A DNA stretch of 64,000 nucleotides from Puniceibacterium sp. IMCC21224 (lineage in GTDB: Bacteria > Pseudomonadota > Alphaproteobacteria > Rhodobacterales > Rhodobacteraceae), in assembly GCF_001038505.1 (NCBI RefSeq), contig NZ_LDPY01000001.1, forward strand, positions 3,100,001 to 3,164,000. The letters are read 5' to 3'. The notes beneath the pieces were generated by a model that did not search any database, had not been told where the DNA came from, and was given only the letters and a program-made list of their open reading frames with translations. The translations under genes were made by a program, and so were the position numbers. This document shows positions 22,681 to 31,526 of the stretch, piece after piece (positions within the stretch are counted from its first letter, which is position 1; every line of letters begins with the position of its first letter).

Positions 22681-23514
22681 CCGGATCGAAAGCGTGAGCT
22701 TGTCGATGGGATGCGGTCTGATTGGCGTGTGTCGATCCGAAAGGCATGTGGTGCTTTGCGGTTTGATTGCTCGACCTATCATTACAAATCCCGCCGCACC
22801 GATCCGGCCGCGTTGAAAAAGCGCATTAAGGAGATTTGTGAGACACGCGTTCGATATGGATATCGGCGCGTCCATTTTGTGTTGCAGCGTGAGGGTTGGC
22901 CAGTGAACGCTAAAAAAACATATCGTATTTACAAGGAGATGGGTCTTCAACTGCGCAACAAGACACCGAAACGTCGCGTGAAAGCGAAGCTGCGGGATGC
23001 TCGCACAGAAGCTGTGAAGAATAACGACGTCTGGGCAATGGATTTTGTGCATGATCAACTCGCCACAGGCCGCAAATTGCGCGTTTTGACCGTCGTCGAT
23101 ACGTTCTCGCGCTATGTGCCAATTCTAGACGTAAGGTTCAATTATCGCGGTGAGGATGTGGTTAAATCTCTTGATCTGGCTTGTGCCAAGATTGGGTATC
23201 CTAAGACCATTCGAGTCGATAATGGGCCGGAATTTATCTCTCGGGATCTGGATCTGTGGGCTTATCATCGGGGCGTAGTTTTGGATTTTAGCAGGCCAGG
23301 AAAACCGACAGACAACGCCTTCATCGAGGCCTTCAACGGTAAGTTTCGCCAGGAATGTTTGAACGCGCATTGGTTCTTGAGCCTTGCGGATGCGGCAGAA
23401 AAGGTGGAGACTTGGCGTAGATACTACAACGAAGAACGGCCCCACAGCGCGATCGGAAACAAGTCACCGATCATGCTCGTAAAATCAGAAGGTGAAACCA
23501 GCCCACCGATCTGA
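22681..23514 (+). CDS. IS3-family transposase OrfB (element C)
   Basis: The frame opens just after the OrfA stop ([10 protein letters not shown]), with the first ATG at 22711 (267 residues); it may be translated as an OrfAB frameshift product. HTH_21 region: [20 protein letters not shown]. The rve core has Asp in [12 protein letters not shown], Asp in [11 protein letters not shown] and Glu in [20 protein letters not shown]. The ending [18 protein letters not shown] is typical of the IS407/IS51-like branch. All three catalytic acids are present. Confidence 0.88.
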   Translation, partial: PDRKRELVDGMRSDWRVSIRKACGALRFDCSTYHYKSRRTDPAALKKRIKEICETRVRYGYRRVHFVLQREGWPVNAKKTYRIYKEMGLQLRNKTPKRRVKAKLRDARTEAVKNNDVWAMDFVHDQLATGRKLRVLTVVDTFSRYVPILDVRFNYRGEDVVKSLDLACAKIGYPKTIRVDNGPEFISRDLDLWAYHRGVVLDFSRPGKPTDNAFIEAFNGKFRQECLNAHWFLSLADAAEKVETWRRYYNEERPHSAIGNKSPIMLVKSEGETSPPI

Positions 23515-23560
23515 CGAAAGCCGGAAATCTCTAGACCCAGGTGGTCCAAGGTTGGGGGCA

Positions 23561-24652
23561 AGTGCACGGCCTCCGGCCCAACGCAAGCGCAGTTTCGGTT
23601 GCGTGACACGCAGAAACAACGCGTTCTCCAGCCTCCGGCGCTCGCAATCCGCCTTGATCGCCTTGGACAGTGCGGAATAGGTCATCAACTTGGTCTTGCC
23701 GTTGAACCCGGCATTTTCGGCAGCGACCCGCAGGATCTGGTGCAGCCTGTCGAGGTGACGCTCGAGATTGGTGTGCGTTACGCGGATCGTCAGCAGTTCG
23801 GCAAGTTCCGCCCGCTTCTGCGCATCGGAGATGTCGGACCGCGAAGCATAGAGGGCGTAGAGCGAGGCGTCCTCCTGGTCTGCTTCATCGATTTCCTCCT
23901 GCTTTTTCGGCATCTCGCGCTCCTTGAGGAAGCGGTTGTTGCCATGGCATTTGCCGTGCAGCTTCGGAAGCCTGCTCATCCAGACCATGAGTTGCTTCGT
24001 CACGTCACCCAGGCGGTCGATCGGAATGTCGCCGGCGTATGCGATGACGAGTTCCGCTGTTGTGCGAAGCTTTTTTTTTCATCTCCTCGGTTTGACCCTC
24101 TATGGCAATCTCGAGCGCCTCGGAGACGGTGAAGAACCTGGGCAACTGCCCGTCCACGACACGAATGTCATGCCGCTGGAGCAGGTCCCACCCTTTCACC
24201 AGCGGGTCTTCACTCTCTTCGAGGGCATCAATCTCGAGCTTCAGGAGCTGACGGAGCGTTGTGCAGACAAGACGTGCGAACTCGGCATGGAAATCCGGGT
24301 TGAAGGGAAGCTGGAGGCGCTCGCAGCACTGACGCACCTCTTCATTGGCCGCGCTGAAATCCCTGGAGCGGATCTGTTGCTTGATCTGCAACAGGTCATC
24401 TTCCAGGACGCCGATGCGCGTCTCCACGTCGATCTCGACGGAAACCGCGTCGGCCGCCATCCGGGTCATGCGGTCGAGCACGAGGTCCCGGCAGATCAGC
24501 GCCTGCTCGCTGCTGGTGTAGTCTTTGAATTGTGCCTCAAGCATCTCGCCCGACCCCGTTTCCTGGGCGATCGAAAGCGAGCCGATCACCGAACCGGGCA
24601 GGAAATGAGTTCGTTTGCCTGAGTTCAGAAAAGGAAAGAGCCGGATGACCAC
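23561..24652 (-). pseudogene. Tyrosine-recombinase (integrase) gene, frameshifted and cut by an IS
   Basis: Two frames make one protein. The first 200 or so residues (DYTSSEQALICRDLVLDRMT to FFTVSEALEIAIEGQTEEMK) end at a run of nine A (T in plus strand, about 24071-24079). The same protein continues in the next frame as LRTTAELVIAYAGDIPIDRL, GDVTKQLMVWMSRLPKLHGK and TNLERHLDRLHQILRVAAEN. This is the core-binding region of a phage-type integrase of the DUF6538-like kind. The catalytic domain with Arg and Tyr is absent because the IS3 element begins at 23560. It sits directly after the 3' end of tRNA-Gln, the usual place for an island integrase. The family call is by pattern only. Confidence 0.65.
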
Positions 24653-24672
24653 GCGTCATCCGGCTCTTTTCC
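24633..24672. terminator. Strong hairpin between tRNA-Gln and the integrase pseudogene
   Basis: GGAAAGAGCCGGATGAC (24633-24649) pairs with GTCATCCGGCTCTTTTCC (24655-24672) around a 5-base loop, with one bulged A. The minus-strand side is followed by TTTCCTTTTC. It probably ends the tRNA-Gln transcript and may insulate the integrase. The GTG that opens the integrase frame at 24652 lies in the loop, so the true integrase start may be downstream. Confidence 0.6.
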
Positions 24673-24842
24673 ATTCCAAGCACAAATTGCTGTCGGGCTT
24701 GCGCGCCCAGCGCCGCGCCGCGAGTCACCCGAAGGCGCAGGCCGCCCTGGCTGGCGCTATCCGCCCCCCGGCGAAACGCCGAGTCGCGGACTAAAACTGC
24801 CAAATGGCAAGCTATTGTTATTGCTGTGATTTTTGGCATTTT

Positions 24843-24917
24843 TGGCTGGGGTGGTAGGATTCGAACCTACGATACACGGTACCAAAAACCGATGCCTTAC
24901 CGCTTGGCTACACCCCA
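24843..24917 (-). tRNA. tRNA-Gln (TTG anticodon)
   Basis: On the minus strand the 75 bases begin TGGGGTGTAGCCAAGCGGTA and end in CCA. The acceptor stem TGGGGTG pairs with CACCCCA, the anticodon stem-loop reads CGGTTTTTGGTACCG with TTG in the loop, and the T arm is GTAGG-TTCGAAT-CCTAC. The encoded CCA is part of the gene. It is intact and next to a damaged integrase on its 3' side, marking the probable border between the mobile region and the ordinary chromosome. Bases 24673-24842 between it and the hairpin hold no gene I can support. Confidence 0.96.
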
Positions 24918-24979
24918 ACTGTCGGGCTACTTACTCGGACCTTTGCGGGTGATCAAGCCCGCAATGGCAAAAAATCTCG

Positions 24980-26284
24980 CTATTCTGTCGGCGCTTGCCG
25001 GGTCAGCAGATCCTTGTCCTTCGAAAGCTCTCGTTCGTCGTCAACAATGTCTTCCAGCTCCTGCTCCATTACTGCGTCAACATCTTGTGCTGGCGACAGG
25101 TCCGGCGCGCGGGCTCGGGTTTCGGTCGTCGGTATGTCGGCGGCCCCGCCGAGGATTCGGAAGGTCGGTTCCGGCATCACGACGCCTTCAGCGCTAAGTG
25201 CGGCCATCACAAGGCGCATCGCCTCACCCCGGGCTGCGACGATGCTGGTGTCGTGCTGGCGAATCCAGGCGGTGCAGCGCAGTACGATCCAGCTGTCGGC
25301 CATATCCTCGATCCAGACATTGGCCTTGGGCTTGGACAATACAAACGGCAAACCTTCGAGGGTGGTCTGCGCAACGGTCTGTGCCAGGACCAAGTCGGTC
25401 GCATAATCCAGACCAAAATCAAAGACAAAGCGGCGTTCATCATTATAGCTGTAGTTTACGATTCGGCTTTTAAACACTGTGGCATTGGGGATCCGAATGT
25501 GGTTGCCGTCAAAGCTCAGCAGGATCGTGGCGCGGCTGGTCAGGCGGATCACCTTGCCGGTGTCGCCTTCGATCTCGACCGTGTCATTTGGGCGAAATGG
25601 CTGGCGGATCGAAAGCATGATCGAGGCGATGAAGTTCTCGACTGTGTCGCGGACGGCAAAGCCAATGGCCAGACCAATAATGCCCGCCGCACCAAGGATG
25701 GTCGACAGCAGCGCAGTAGCCCCCAGGATGTCGAGCGCGATCACCACCCCTGCCACAAAAAACGCCAGCCGGATCAACTGCCGGTAAATATCCGAGATAA
25801 AGGCATTTGGCGCCAGCCGGTCCCACGGATTTCGCAATCGCGCGATCAGCAGGCCAAACAACAATACCAGCGAAAAGACCGTGAGCGCCACCCCTGCCAG
25901 CGGCACGAAAGCCACCGCCTGCCGCATCCGCGTCATGAAGCGCTGCATCGCAGGGTTCAGCCTACGCACCACATCTGTGGTTTCGCTAACCTCATTTTCG
26001 ATCGCCACCACGCCTTCGACCCGCCCCGCAAGCGCATTCAGGCGGGCCGAGGTGGTGCTGTCCAAGGTGGTCCCGCGCAGCGTGACGATGCCTGAATTGA
26101 CAGTCACGGTCACATCTTCGAACCCGTCGAGTTGTGCCAGAATTTCACGAATTCGCACCGCGATAGCCCCGTCACGATTCGCGTTATCCTCGATCGTGAT
26201 GGGGCCGGACGGCTGGTCCTCGGTCTGAGACATAGCGCTGACGGGCACGAGACACATGAGTAAAACTAAAAGAAAATTACGCAT
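24980..26284 (-). CDS. BON-domain mechanosensitive channel of the MscS family
   Basis: 434 residues. A signal peptide (MRNFLLVLLMCLVPVSAMSQ) and a BON domain at about 37-105 (AIAVRIREILAQLDGFEDVT, GIVTLRGTTLDSTTSARLNA) face the periplasm. Three transmembrane helices follow (about 122-150, 170-190, 193-215), the last with the glycine-rich pore helix (LGAAGIIGLAIGFAVRDTVE). The MscS beta domain (RQPFRPNDTVEIEGDTGKVI) and a cytoplasmic C-terminus come after. It should open under membrane tension and release osmolytes. The acidic tail of about 40 residues is unusual. It stands alone, 63 bp from tRNA-Gln. Confidence 0.88.
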   Translation of the reverse strand: MRNFLLVLLMCLVPVSAMSQTEDQPSGPITIEDNANRDGAIAVRIREILAQLDGFEDVTVTVNSGIVTLRGTTLDSTTSARLNALAGRVEGVVAIENEVSETTDVVRRLNPAMQRFMTRMRQAVAFVPLAGVALTVFSLVLLFGLLIARLRNPWDRLAPNAFISDIYRQLIRLAFFVAGVVIALDILGATALLSTILGAAGIIGLAIGFAVRDTVENFIASIMLSIRQPFRPNDTVEIEGDTGKVIRLTSRATILLSFDGNHIRIPNATVFKSRIVNYSYNDERRFVFDFGLDYATDLVLAQTVAQTTLEGLPFVLSKPKANVWIEDMADSWIVLRCTAWIRQHDTSIVAARGEAMRLVMAALSAEGVVMPEPTFRILGGAADIPTTETRARAPDLSPAQDVDAVMEQELEDIVDDERELSKDKDLLTRQAPTE

Positions 26285-26379
26285 AAAAAGCTGTCCAAAA
26301 AACGAAAATTTCGATGCAAGATGGCGCGTGATGCGTGTCGCAACAAGCCTTTTCTGCAGGTTTCAACGGGCGCGGCTGT

Positions 26380-27384
26380 CTACTCGGCCACGGGGATACT
26401 AACCTCGCGCATGGGGGTGATGCCGCCGTTGAAGAAGGTGTGGCAGGCCCGGCCTGCACGTTTGGAGGCGTAAAGGGCCATATCAGCCTCTTGCATTAGT
26501 TGCATTGCGTCACGCCGGTCGCCATTCGCGCGAATTGTGATGCCGACACTTCCTGAGATCCGGCAACTTTGCCCGCCAAAATACATCGGTTTGTCCAATT
26601 CGGTGATGATACGACGAGCGACCTCGGTCAGCCGCTCCTGATCCGCTAGTCCTGCGAACAGTACGACAAACTCGTCACCGCCAACCCGCGCAACCGTGTC
26701 GTTTTTGCGGGTCTCGTTCACGAGGATGCCCGCCACCTGTTGCAGCACATAATCCCCGGCCGCATGGCCCAGTGAATCGTTCACGGTCTTGAAAAAATCC
26801 AGATCCAGATGCAGCAGGGCAAAATCCGTAACCCCGGAAACAAGCCGGTCGAGCACGTAGTCCATCGCGCGTCGATTCTTCAGCCCGGTGAGCGTGTCGG
26901 TAAAGGCTCTCTCCTCGGCCGCAACCATCGCGCCCTGCAGACGTTTGTTCAGCGTGCGCGATGCCTCCATTGCTGCCGACTTTGCTTCGACCAGATACAG
27001 CATCTCGATGGTCAGATCGGTGGCGGCAAAATCCGTGCTGGTCAGAGAATACTCATGCACGGCATCGACGACCCCGATTCCGAATGACAGATTGATGACG
27101 GCCCCTCCGACCGGCCCCGGTACCAACAACCCCTTGAGCGCGGTGCGCGGCGCGGCGCGAAACCGCAGATGCAGCTTGGTGTGCGAACAGGCCAGCATGC
27201 CAGCCATGTCATTCACCCGACGCGGGCGGTAAATCTCGAACACGTCAAGGAACTGCGCCCCTGTCAGAGGCTGGTCGGGACGCAGCTTTTGCAAGGTGCC
27301 GCCCACATGCTGTATCGCCCCTGCCCCGGTCACGACAACATGCATCGGGCAGAGTGAGTCCAGCATGTCCGTCGTGAGGGTCAA
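26380..27384 (-). CDS. Diguanylate cyclase with HNOBA-like sensor domain
   Basis: 334 residues. Residues 1-135 fit the haem-NO-binding-associated (HNOBA) domain found in guanylate cyclases (FLDVFEIYRPRRVNDMAGML, then LLVPGPVGGAVINLSFGIGV). A coiled linker (SAAMEASRTLNKRLQGAMVA) joins a complete GGDEF domain: TDTLTGLKNRRAMDYVLD, LHLDLDFFKTVNDSLGHAAG and ARVGGDEFVVLFAG. An RxxD inhibitory site (RKND) lies five residues before GGDEF. It makes cyclic di-GMP from two GTP in the cytoplasm and is probably controlled by the H-NOX-like protein, whose stop overlaps its start by 4 bases. Confidence 0.9.
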   Translation of the reverse strand: MTLTTDMLDSLCPMHVVVTGAGAIQHVGGTLQKLRPDQPLTGAQFLDVFEIYRPRRVNDMAGMLACSHTKLHLRFRAAPRTALKGLLVPGPVGGAVINLSFGIGVVDAVHEYSLTSTDFAATDLTIEMLYLVEAKSAAMEASRTLNKRLQGAMVAAEERAFTDTLTGLKNRRAMDYVLDRLVSGVTDFALLHLDLDFFKTVNDSLGHAAGDYVLQQVAGILVNETRKNDTVARVGGDEFVVLFAGLADQERLTEVARRIITELDKPMYFGGQSCRISGSVGITIRANGDRRDAMQLMQEADMALYASKRAGRACHTFFNGGITPMREVSIPVAE

Positions 27385-27989
27385 GATGCCACCTGACGCC
27401 GATCCACCGGAGCCGCGCCAAGATCAAATTCGCGCCCTTCCGAATAATCTGTCTCGATCAGGGTGATCGAGATACTTTCCTGCATTTCAGTGCGACCCTC
27501 ATGTTCCAGCAGGACAAGCGCACCATAATCATCCGCCATCGCACGCAGAACGCCGACCAGCACATGCCCGAAACCGTCGATCGGGCCGATACACCGCAGG
27601 GCAAAGCAGTTCTGTTCAAATTCATCAAGTTCAAGGGTCGGAAGATCGAGGTCCGGCACTGCCAGCCGTGTACGGTCGGGCAAATCTTCGAGGGAGTGCA
27701 GAAAATCGCAGAAATTCACACCACCGAACCGCATAAGCCGCCGAAGAGATTCCGTGTGGGGGTGCGAGACAAGGTACGTGCCCACATCCTCAAGCAAATC
27801 ATCGCGCGGTTTTCCCAACCGACGCGTCGCAGCGTCCAAGACCGCATCGGTCACTGACGCATCGTATTGCAGCATCGCTTCGAACTCGGGTACACTGAGA
27901 TCGGCGGCGGCGGCAATATCGTGCCAGCACTCCAGACCGTATGTATCCTGCAAAAAGAACTGCAATGTCCTGTTGATCAATCCGTGCAT
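27381..27989 (-). CDS. H-NOX (HNOB)-like sensor lacking the usual haem ligands
   Basis: 202 residues. The start MHGLINRTLQFFLQDTYGLE is the standard H-NOX opening, with AAGGA upstream; a longer frame of 18 codons lacks support. The helical N-terminal part and alpha/beta C-terminal part match the family through LRRLMRFGGVNFCDFLHSLE and HVLVGVLRAMADDYGALVLL. Where family members have the proximal haem His (LDxxH) this protein has LEDLP. Where they have YxSxR for the propionates it has CIGPID. It may therefore not bind haem, or bind it differently. The operon with an HNOBA-GGDEF cyclase implies control of cyclic di-GMP. Confidence 0.82.
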   Translation of the reverse strand: MHGLINRTLQFFLQDTYGLECWHDIAAAADLSVPEFEAMLQYDASVTDAVLDAATRRLGKPRDDLLEDVGTYLVSHPHTESLRRLMRFGGVNFCDFLHSLEDLPDRTRLAVPDLDLPTLELDEFEQNCFALRCIGPIDGFGHVLVGVLRAMADDYGALVLLEHEGRTEMQESISITLIETDYSEGREFDLGAAPVDRRQVAS

Positions 27990-28056
27990 GCCGGAAATCA
28001 TCCTTTCGATTGTCCGAAAAGATGCACGACCCTCGCTTAACAAAGGGGTAACAGTT

Positions 28057-29772
28057 CTAATTGTGCGGGAATATTTCGACTGAACCCAGCTTCAGCACCG
28101 GGGTCATCGAGGGGCCAATCGTCACCTCGCCTGCATGGAACGCCTCAAGAGCCGAAGGAGGCAGGCCAGCGCCGATTTCCCCCGTCAGCGTCACGACGTA
28201 GCCCACCAATTTAATCCGGCTATCCATCAGCATCACCGACAGCGCCCGCAATGTGCCGTCGTCTTGCAACAGTAAGACAACGCCCTTTACCGCGGCGTCC
28301 GAGAACTGCCCCATAACCATGCCACACCCCGGCCCGCCCCGCACCGTGCGGGCACACGCGGCACGCCAGTCCGCCACCTCCGTATCATTCAGATCCGACA
28401 ACATCGCAGCAGTCAGCGGATCGGCCCCGCGAACCGGCATGTCACGGGCCAAAGTTGCGCGCGCCTTTACCGAATCGCGAGGAATGACACCCCCGTCCTG
28501 AAGCTGTTTGCTAAATTCGGTGCCCAACGTCGGATCGCGTTTCAGAACGGCCAGAACCTCGCGCCCTGGCCGCCCCCAATCGTTGGCGAGTTCATGCAGC
28601 GGCAGTGCGTCGGCAGGCAGCCGTCCCGCGTTGTACCTCGCGAGCTGATCCTGCGCCGCAATCCGTTCAGGTACCATTAACGGCGTCAGCCAAAGCGCAG
28701 AAATGGCAACGATCAAAAGCGCCACACCGACGTTGGCCTTGCGGATGCGGGCCGCCCAATTGTGGCGCAGCAGCACCGCACCGCCAAAGCTGACTCCATA
28801 GATCGCGACAACAGCCCCAACTGTGACGGCCGTCAGACGCGCGGGCGTCCAGCCATATTGCCCGACCCGCAACCACAGCGCATAAAGCGCCAGCGCCGCC
28901 AGCGCCGGGATCAGCAGCGCCAACGTCTGCGTCGCAATACGCATCCACGGCAGCGCGATTTCTGCATCGGTGTCGCGATCCACCGCAACAGTAACCAGCA
29001 CAATCGCGGCCAAAGCCGCAGACATCAGCGTCCCGCCGGCCGACAGGCTTCCTACCAGATCGGACAACCCGCGCATCGGCAGCGCCAGCAGAAACACGGC
29101 GATCACCACCAGCGCCACCGGCACCAGCAGCCGCAGCAGCGCCAGCAGCAGATCGGGCGACAGCATGCGGCGCATCTCGTGAACCACGGCCAGCGCCAGA
29201 CCGAACACCGCCCCGGTCAGCACCCAAGGCAGCGGATCCACCGACCGTATCAGCGACAACAGTCGAAGCCCGACAAGCTGCAACAGCGCATCCGACAGAG
29301 TCAGCAACCCCCAGAACAACCCGGTAAACAACATCGCCGCCAGATAGCGAATGAACACGCGCCAGCTGATATCAAACAGCACGTCATAGGCATGCCAGCG
29401 GGTGTCGTTGCGCAGTCCGGCGGCGGCGAATGATGTTGCAATCATCCACAACAGAAAACACGCGAGCCCCGGATACCCCATTTCAAGAAAGTCCCGTGGC
29501 GCATCATGGCGAAAGGACGCCCAATACATCAGCCCCGCCATCACCAGCGCGATGCCCAGCGCCGCTGGCAACGACCGGCCCAGCCGCGCAGGCCCAACCA
29601 ACGCCAGCAACACACCGAAAAAACCCGAGGCGAATACGACAAGCGTCATATACGCACGCGGATCTGCAAAGCTGTCGTCGAAATGGTCGGCAAAAAGCCA
29701 CGCGGCAACGCCCGCAAAGCCACCCAAAAGCATCAATAACGGTCTGAGCCGCGCATCAGTTTCAGGATCCAT
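28057..29772 (-). CDS. DUF4153 multi-pass membrane protein
   Basis: 571 residues with about ten hydrophobic helices in the first 360 (LLMLLGGFAGVAAWLFADHF, YMTLVVFASGFFGVLLALVG, YLAAMLFTGLFWGLLTLSDA, LVPVALVVIAVFLLALPMRG). A soluble C-terminal domain of about 200 residues follows (MVPERIAAQDQLARYNAGRL onward). The pattern is that of DUF4153 proteins of Rhodobacterales, whose function is not known. No catalytic motif is evident. It lies 67 bp upstream of the H-NOX-like gene on the same strand and might be co-transcribed, but there is no overlap. Confidence 0.78.
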   Translation of the reverse strand: MDPETDARLRPLLMLLGGFAGVAAWLFADHFDDSFADPRAYMTLVVFASGFFGVLLALVGPARLGRSLPAALGIALVMAGLMYWASFRHDAPRDFLEMGYPGLACFLLWMIATSFAAAGLRNDTRWHAYDVLFDISWRVFIRYLAAMLFTGLFWGLLTLSDALLQLVGLRLLSLIRSVDPLPWVLTGAVFGLALAVVHEMRRMLSPDLLLALLRLLVPVALVVIAVFLLALPMRGLSDLVGSLSAGGTLMSAALAAIVLVTVAVDRDTDAEIALPWMRIATQTLALLIPALAALALYALWLRVGQYGWTPARLTAVTVGAVVAIYGVSFGGAVLLRHNWAARIRKANVGVALLIVAISALWLTPLMVPERIAAQDQLARYNAGRLPADALPLHELANDWGRPGREVLAVLKRDPTLGTEFSKQLQDGGVIPRDSVKARATLARDMPVRGADPLTAAMLSDLNDTEVADWRAACARTVRGGPGCGMVMGQFSDAAVKGVVLLLQDDGTLRALSVMLMDSRIKLVGYVVTLTGEIGAGLPPSALEAFHAGEVTIGPSMTPVLKLGSVEIFPHN

Positions 29773-29858
29773 GGCAGCTCGTCTCCCCGCGTTTCGGGAC
29801 CAAGGATGACCGCTGCCGCACGGGGATGCAAGGCAGGCCCCCGCATCAGTTGCCCCGA

Positions 29859-31418
29859 TTAGAAATCGGTCGGCGCACCGCCTTCGGCTTTGCGGCGTGC
29901 GACAAATTCGGCCAACTCTTCGCGAATGCCCGCGTCCATCGCAGGCGGTTCAAATTCGTTCACGATCAATTTGAACAAATGGTGCGCCCGCTCGGGTGTC
30001 CACACCGCGCCCCCGGCCTCCCATGCCTCAAAATTCTTCCAATCCGACAGGAACGGTTGATAAAACGCCGAGGTATAGCGATCTTGCGTGTGCTGAATGC
30101 CAAAGAAATGCCCCGAGGGGCCGACTTCGCGGATCGCATCAAAGGCCAGCGTGTCGTCATTCACGTCGCTGATCTCGGGCTCCATATAACGTTGGATCTG
30201 CTGCAGCACCTCGCAATCCATGATGAATTTTTCCGGGCTGGCGATCAATCCACCCTCAAGCCAACCGGCCGCGTGATAGACCATGTTGGTGCCCGACTGC
30301 ACCGCGGCCCAGAGGCTGTGCTCGGTCTCCCACATCGCCTGCCCGTCGGGCACATTGGCGGCGCAAACGCCCGAAGACCGCAGCGGCAAGCCATAGAAGC
30401 GCGCCATCTGGCCGGTCATCTGCGTCGCCCGCATGTATTCCGGCGTACCAAAGGCCGGTGCGCCGCTTTTCATGTCGACATTCGAGGTAAAGGTGCCAAT
30501 CGCGCAGGCCACGCCGGGGTTGATCCATTGCGCCAGCGCCACAGCGCACAGCGCCTCGGCCAGTGATTGTGCCACGGCACCCGCCATGGTGACAGGTGCC
30601 ATCGCCCCCGCCAGCGTAAAGGGCGTCACCACCAGCCCCTGCCCGCGCCGCGCCAGCCGCATCCATCCGTCCATCATCGGAAAATCGTGCTTCAGTGGCG
30701 AGGTAGAGTTGATGTTGGTATACATCCGGGGTGTGGCATCGAATTCCTCGTGCGTCAGCCCCCCAGCGATGCGCACCATTTCCATCACGTCCTCGACACG
30801 CTCCTTACCCAGCGAATAGGCGTGCATTGCCTTGTCGGTCAGCGTCAGCTTGTCGAACAACACATCAAGGTGCCGGACGCTGGCATGCACATCTACAGGT
30901 TCAACAGGATATCCGCCGGCAAAGTGGATGCAGTTGAAATACTGGGTGAGCTTGAGCAGGTTCTGGCACATTTCGCGTGTGCCGGACATCTTGCGGCCCA
31001 ACTCCATGTCCCAATAGTTCGGCGGAGACGAGACGTTGCCAAACAGGATGTGTTTGCCGCCGATGATGATCTGGCGATCCGGGTTGCGCGGGGTGATGGT
31101 GAACTGGCGCGGTGCCTTACCCACCATCTCCATCACGAAATCGCGGCCCATCCGGACGTTGTCGCCCTGAATGGTACAGCCCGCCTGACGCAGCAGCTCC
31201 AACGCCTCGGGGTTCAGGAATTCAATCCCGATCTCTTCGAGAATGCGCATCGCCGTGTCATGGATCCGCACGACGCCCTCTTCGGTCAGCGGCTCGGTTG
31301 GGCGGTCAATGTTGATCGGCAAACGCCAAGGCATCTGGTCAATGATCGCGGTGCCGCGCCGGGTCGCGTTGCCCGCCCGTCCGCCGCTGCGCCGACGTTT
31401 GGCTGCTGCATCTGCCAT
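29859..31418 (-). CDS. MttB-family (trimethylamine methyltransferase-like) protein, without pyrrolysine
   Basis: 519 residues from the ATG at 31418, which has GGAG 7 bases upstream; the 33-codon extension looks non-coding. The family pattern is clear: RIHDTAMRILEEIGIEFLNP near the start, then FNCIHFAGGYPVEPVDVHAS, INSTSPLKHDFPMMDGWMRL and GTPEYMRATQMTGQMARFYG. Archaeal MttB needs pyrrolysine at a UAG codon; here the frame is complete with no internal stop, so it belongs to the non-pyrrolysine branch, some of which demethylate glycine betaine or related quaternary amines for a corrinoid protein. No corrinoid protein gene is in the window, so substrate and acceptor are open. Confidence 0.85.
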   Translation of the reverse strand: MADAAAKRRRSGGRAGNATRRGTAIIDQMPWRLPINIDRPTEPLTEEGVVRIHDTAMRILEEIGIEFLNPEALELLRQAGCTIQGDNVRMGRDFVMEMVGKAPRQFTITPRNPDRQIIIGGKHILFGNVSSPPNYWDMELGRKMSGTREMCQNLLKLTQYFNCIHFAGGYPVEPVDVHASVRHLDVLFDKLTLTDKAMHAYSLGKERVEDVMEMVRIAGGLTHEEFDATPRMYTNINSTSPLKHDFPMMDGWMRLARRGQGLVVTPFTLAGAMAPVTMAGAVAQSLAEALCAVALAQWINPGVACAIGTFTSNVDMKSGAPAFGTPEYMRATQMTGQMARFYGLPLRSSGVCAANVPDGQAMWETEHSLWAAVQSGTNMVYHAAGWLEGGLIASPEKFIMDCEVLQQIQRYMEPEISDVNDDTLAFDAIREVGPSGHFFGIQHTQDRYTSAFYQPFLSDWKNFEAWEAGGAVWTPERAHHLFKLIVNEFEPPAMDAGIREELAEFVARRKAEGGAPTDF

Positions 31419-31526
31419 GGGGTTCTCCGATCTCTGATGCCACAGCAGGCCATGCAGGTCGGCGTTCGTCCTGTCGATTAGCGACGAGTCGCGTCGTTTT
31501 TGCGCGAACGGCTGCACCGCGTGCTG

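Larger units (their letters stand above)
22337..23560 (+). mobile_element. Complete IS3-family element (C)
   Basis: 1,224 bp. The left end TGCCCCCTAAAAACTGGACCA and right end (other strand) TGCCCCCAACCTTGGACCA form imperfect inverted repeats. It carries orfA and orfB on the plus strand with intact catalytic residues. No target duplication is seen. Both neighbours, a Crp-type regulator and an integrase, are cut at the element, so DNA between them was probably deleted or rearranged through this IS. Confidence 0.85.

Noticed and set aside
24062..24080. Nine-base homopolymer as a genuine regulatory frameshift site
   Set aside because: The gene is also cut at its 3' end by an IS, so a working programmed shift is unlikely; sequencing slip or decay explains it better.
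24995..26095. 366-residue plus-strand frame
   Set aside because: Antisense to the BON-MscS gene, with no recognisable fold and no ribosome site.
28762..29433. 223-residue Gln/Arg-rich plus-strand frame
   Set aside because: Shadow of the hydrophobic DUF4153 gene; antisense of membrane-helix codons gives Gln/Arg-rich runs.
29859..31418. Pyrrolysine-containing MttB
   Set aside because: The frame has no internal UAG and no pyl genes are in the window.
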